The notes beneath the pieces were generated by a model, which saw only the letters and a list, made by a program, of their open reading frames with translations, was not told the origin of the DNA and searched no databases. From NCBI RefSeq assembly GCF_029760935.1, contig NZ_CP121684.1:992001-1056000 (forward strand): DNA of 64,000 nucleotides, given 5' to 3'. Of this stretch, positions 62,701 through 64,000 are shown piece after piece. How positions within the stretch are numbered: the first letter of the stretch is position 1; the number at the start of each line of letters is the position of its first letter. The position numbers and the translations under genes are program-made. Source of the DNA: Lysinibacter sp. HNR (GTDB lineage Bacteria; Actinomycetota; Actinomycetes; Actinomycetales; Microbacteriaceae).

Positions 62701-62799
62701 GAGAGTGAGATCTGTGATCGGTCGGTGAATATCAGCCACGAGACGCTCGCGTAGCGCGCGGAAAAGGCGATCTTTAATAAAACGAGAATCATCGTGCAT
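59716..62799 (-). CDS. GH38 alpha-mannosidase
   Basis: 1027 residues; ATG nine bases after AGGAG. An N-terminal domain (WFRLTGTIPPEHRDKPLEV) precedes the catalytic barrel with the zinc site HAHIDSAWLWP (about 260), the nucleophile Asp in WLPDSFGYSAALPQL and a third zinc region FHDILPGTSI. Large C-terminal beta domains follow (from about 640). No signal peptide, so it trims imported mannosides in the cytosol. Follows a clan GH-A gene in the same direction. Confidence 0.92.
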   Translation of the reverse strand: MHDDSRFIKDRLFRALRERLVADIHRPITDLTLTAWHVEGGQGEPVEPDIALRQNYQPIAVGDAWGPAWGTTWFRLTGTIPPEHRDKPLEVIFNPGFSDHTPGFHAEGLVYLPGGNVVKGLNPRNQWIPVNAETAPGGAFEVYVEAAANPLLQRLDGLMIATPLGEKFTAGTQPLYRIERADINLYDQELWELRNDLEVLGQLSAELSEGDPRKYEILRAIERSLDRIDLQDVNNSAPAARAELIEVLGRKASESAHTISAIGHAHIDSAWLWPIRETVRKVGRTTSNVVNLLDQYPEFRFAMSQSQQLAWLENHRPDVFARVRKHAEEGRFIPVGGMWVESDTNMPGSEALARQFTYGKNYLRETFGIETETVWLPDSFGYSAALPQLIKLSGSRWFLTQKISWSQTNKFPHHTFWWEGIDGTRIFTHFPPIDTYNAELSGEQLAHATRNYRDKGLGTRSLAPFGWGDGGGGPTREMLARAKRTANLEGSPRVVIESPNDFFSAAENENPAAPTWSGELYLEYHRGVYTSQLKNKQGNRRSEHLLRETELWCSTAAIQRGFPYPYETLDRIWKEVLLLQFHDILPGTSIAWVHREAAESYEKIAAELLNLITEAQQTLAGPPSGGQTIVFNAAPHQRAGVPALGAVLRDNTSPAQDTVRPHGDGFLLENPQLSVEIDGRGLITRIRDHRHNREVLASDRPANVLHLHQDFPNMWDAWDIEHFYRNTVTELVSVDSLEKISPDEIRVRRSFGSSTVEQVITLRYDSSRVDIRTTVDWHETEKLLKAEFPLNVHADRSASEVQYGHVFRPTHSNTSWDAAKFEICAHRWVQVAEPGYGVAIANDSTYGHDIARSSDATGRTTTTVRLSLMRAPQFPDPHTDQGTHTLSFSIVPGVDVIGAAQAGYELNLPQRVIEGSSPVDPLVTVSDDRVIVEAIKLADDQSGDLVVRLYEASGASVETTITSHFVTNGVVETDLLERPLPADALVQDTGGGTIVGNGDTDNSNTQVLRLRPFQIVTLRYSNPASKK

Positions 62800-62843
62800 G
62801 ATGGGATGCTCCTAGGTGACTGCGAGTCAGAATATGTGGTGGT

Positions 62844-64000
62844 TCAGGGGAGGACTGTTGTCTCGGTGCTGCTGCGCTGTACCTCACTCGGGAGAACAAG
62901 CGTCTTGATTCCGCGCGTCTCAAGGATATCTGAGTCGTGAGACTGTGATGTGAGCACCACCGCGGGGCGTTCGCCCTCCATTGCGAGTGTCATCCACGCG
63001 TTGAAGAATTCTCCGCCGGGAGCACACACGGAGCGATTGGGTGCGGTCGCCTCGTCTCCGACATCAAGAACCAGCGCTGTCGAGCGGGGAGCGGGACGAG
63101 TATACGAGTCGCGTGCGGTTGCTGCCGCCCGGGCAAACGCCTGACCCTGGGGTTTGATCGAGCGCGCGTTATCGAGCAACCCTAGAGAGTATTCCAGCGA
63201 GGGGAAGTCCGCGAGCGCGGTGCTCACATCGTGCGAACACCACCAGGTGACGCCCCAGAGATTATCGCAGTCGAGGGCGTGATTAATTGCCTCTTCGGTA
63301 AAACGTGCTGCCTGATCAGACTCAATGAAGGGGGCTGGTGCTCCTACTTCTTGTAACCAGACGGGGCGAGCGGGGTCGACCGCCCATCCCCGGGAAAGCT
63401 CTATAAGGTATTCGGCCAGTCGGGCGGACTGTTCGCTTGTGCCACCGTATTTTTGGGCGGTCCCGTTAAACACCCATGAGTGTACCGTTGTCATCGACCC
63501 GACCCGTGCCGCCAGGGCAGGGGTAAAAGAGTGGTTATTATCGAACCAGGCTGCGTCATACTCTGAGTGCTGGTGCTCTCGTCCCGGTGCACCAGTTTCG
63601 CACGCGGTCAGCACGGTGCGCAGCCAGTGCTCGGCCTCATCAATGCTCAGTGCGCTTACGTCGGGATGTGCGCTGGAGGCAAACTGGCTGAACTCATTGC
63701 CGAGGCTCATACCTAAGAAGTTGGGACGGTCGTCAAGAGCTCCTGCGAGTTTGGTCAGGTATTCCGCCTGTCCCGAAAGAACCCGATCATCGGTAAAAAG
63801 ATTGGCTTTGTGCCAGGTAGACACCCACGACGGGAGAAAATCAAAGCTGGAGAGATGTCCCTGAAGGCCGTCAACACTTACGTCAAGATTTCGTTCGGCG
63901 GCGGCATCCACAACAGAGCGGATGTCTGTGAGGGCTTGAGGACGGATGAGAGTGCGGTTGGGTTGCACAAGCGGCCACAGGGCAAAAATACGAATGTGGT
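62844..64000 (-). CDS. Clan GH-A (GH5-like) glycosidase, 5' end outside window
   Basis: 385 residues visible; the frame stays open to the window end (HIRIFALWPLVQPN...), so the true start is beyond 64000. Barrel motifs of GH5-type mannanases: LDVSVDGLQGHLSSFDFLPSWV, the acid/base Glu in FLGMSLGNEFSQF, TTVHSWVF and the nucleophile candidate Glu in PVWLQEVGAPA. A C-terminal domain of about 100 residues ends in STETTVLP. A mannan- or mannoside-active enzyme is likely from the neighbouring GH38. 44 bases separate the two. Confidence 0.75.
   Translation of the reverse strand, partial: HIRIFALWPLVQPNRTLIRPQALTDIRSVVDAAAERNLDVSVDGLQGHLSSFDFLPSWVSTWHKANLFTDDRVLSGQAEYLTKLAGALDDRPNFLGMSLGNEFSQFASSAHPDVSALSIDEAEHWLRTVLTACETGAPGREHQHSEYDAAWFDNNHSFTPALAARVGSMTTVHSWVFNGTAQKYGGTSEQSARLAEYLIELSRGWAVDPARPVWLQEVGAPAPFIESDQAARFTEEAINHALDCDNLWGVTWWCSHDVSTALADFPSLEYSLGLLDNARSIKPQGQAFARAAATARDSYTRPAPRSTALVLDVGDEATAPNRSVCAPGGEFFNAWMTLAMEGERPAVVLTSQSHDSDILETRGIKTLVLPSEVQRSSTETTVLP

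Overview
The window looks like a chromosomal segment of a high-GC Gram-positive bacterium (Actinomycetota), most likely Microbacteriaceae. Pointers are the tRNA-Gln/glmU/prs block, an otsA-otsB fusion, a GapB-type GAPDH with a long N-terminal extension, an LAXTG-type cell-wall anchor, many GTG starts and IS481- and IS1634-type insertion sequences. I could not run database searches, so family names rest on motifs read from the translated sequence.

Layout. 1-850: tail of a DUF1206 membrane protein and a tRNA-Ala(CGC). 853-3468: two decayed IS481-like elements in tandem, abutting the tRNA; a 17-bp copy of the tRNA 3' end separates them. 3469-4234: AT-rich, almost non-coding. 4241-7078: a short operon of a 29-residue membrane peptide, a hyaluronan-synthase-like GT2 enzyme and UDP-glucose 6-dehydrogenase, convergent with a 1139-residue wall-anchored RCC1-propeller protein (7095-10514). 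10849-16143: an aldo/keto reductase and a LiaF/PspC - histidine kinase - NarL-type regulator module. 16254-23690: a TIM-barrel isomerase, otsAB, an SDR enzyme with a zinc ribbon, GapB-like GAPDH and an unusual MarR regulator. 23808-29060: ilvD, ilvB, ilvN, ilvC with a candidate leader peptide overlapping ilvB.

29257-44254: ispE, then about 9 kb of varied cargo (propeller lipoprotein, FrnE-like DsbA with a coupled 43-residue Cys peptide, two PH-like membrane proteins, a DesK/NarL two-component system, a thioredoxin-reductase-like/methyltransferase fusion with a cupin regulator, a ruined MFS transporter), then ABC-F, MarR, tRNA-Gln, glmU, prs. 44325-48545: gnd-gntR/gntK and an NmrA/HxlR divergent pair. 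48682-64000: glycan use, with GH1 and LacI, a ROK regulator with a binding protein and two permeases, GH29 fucosidase, an intact IS1634-type element flanked by 62-bp direct repeats, GH38 alpha-mannosidase and a truncated clan GH-A enzyme.

How it fits together. The hasA/ugd pair could make UDP-glucuronate and polymerise it into a surface polysaccharide. The Lia-like module and the second two-component system point to envelope sensing. The right end looks built to import and trim fucose- and mannose-bearing glycans. I see no CRISPR array, prophage or classical defence operon. The least explained items are the FrnE-coupled Cys peptide, the micropeptide leading the hyaluronan-like operon, the ilvB-overlapping leader peptide and a three-tier inverted repeat at 57182-57250.
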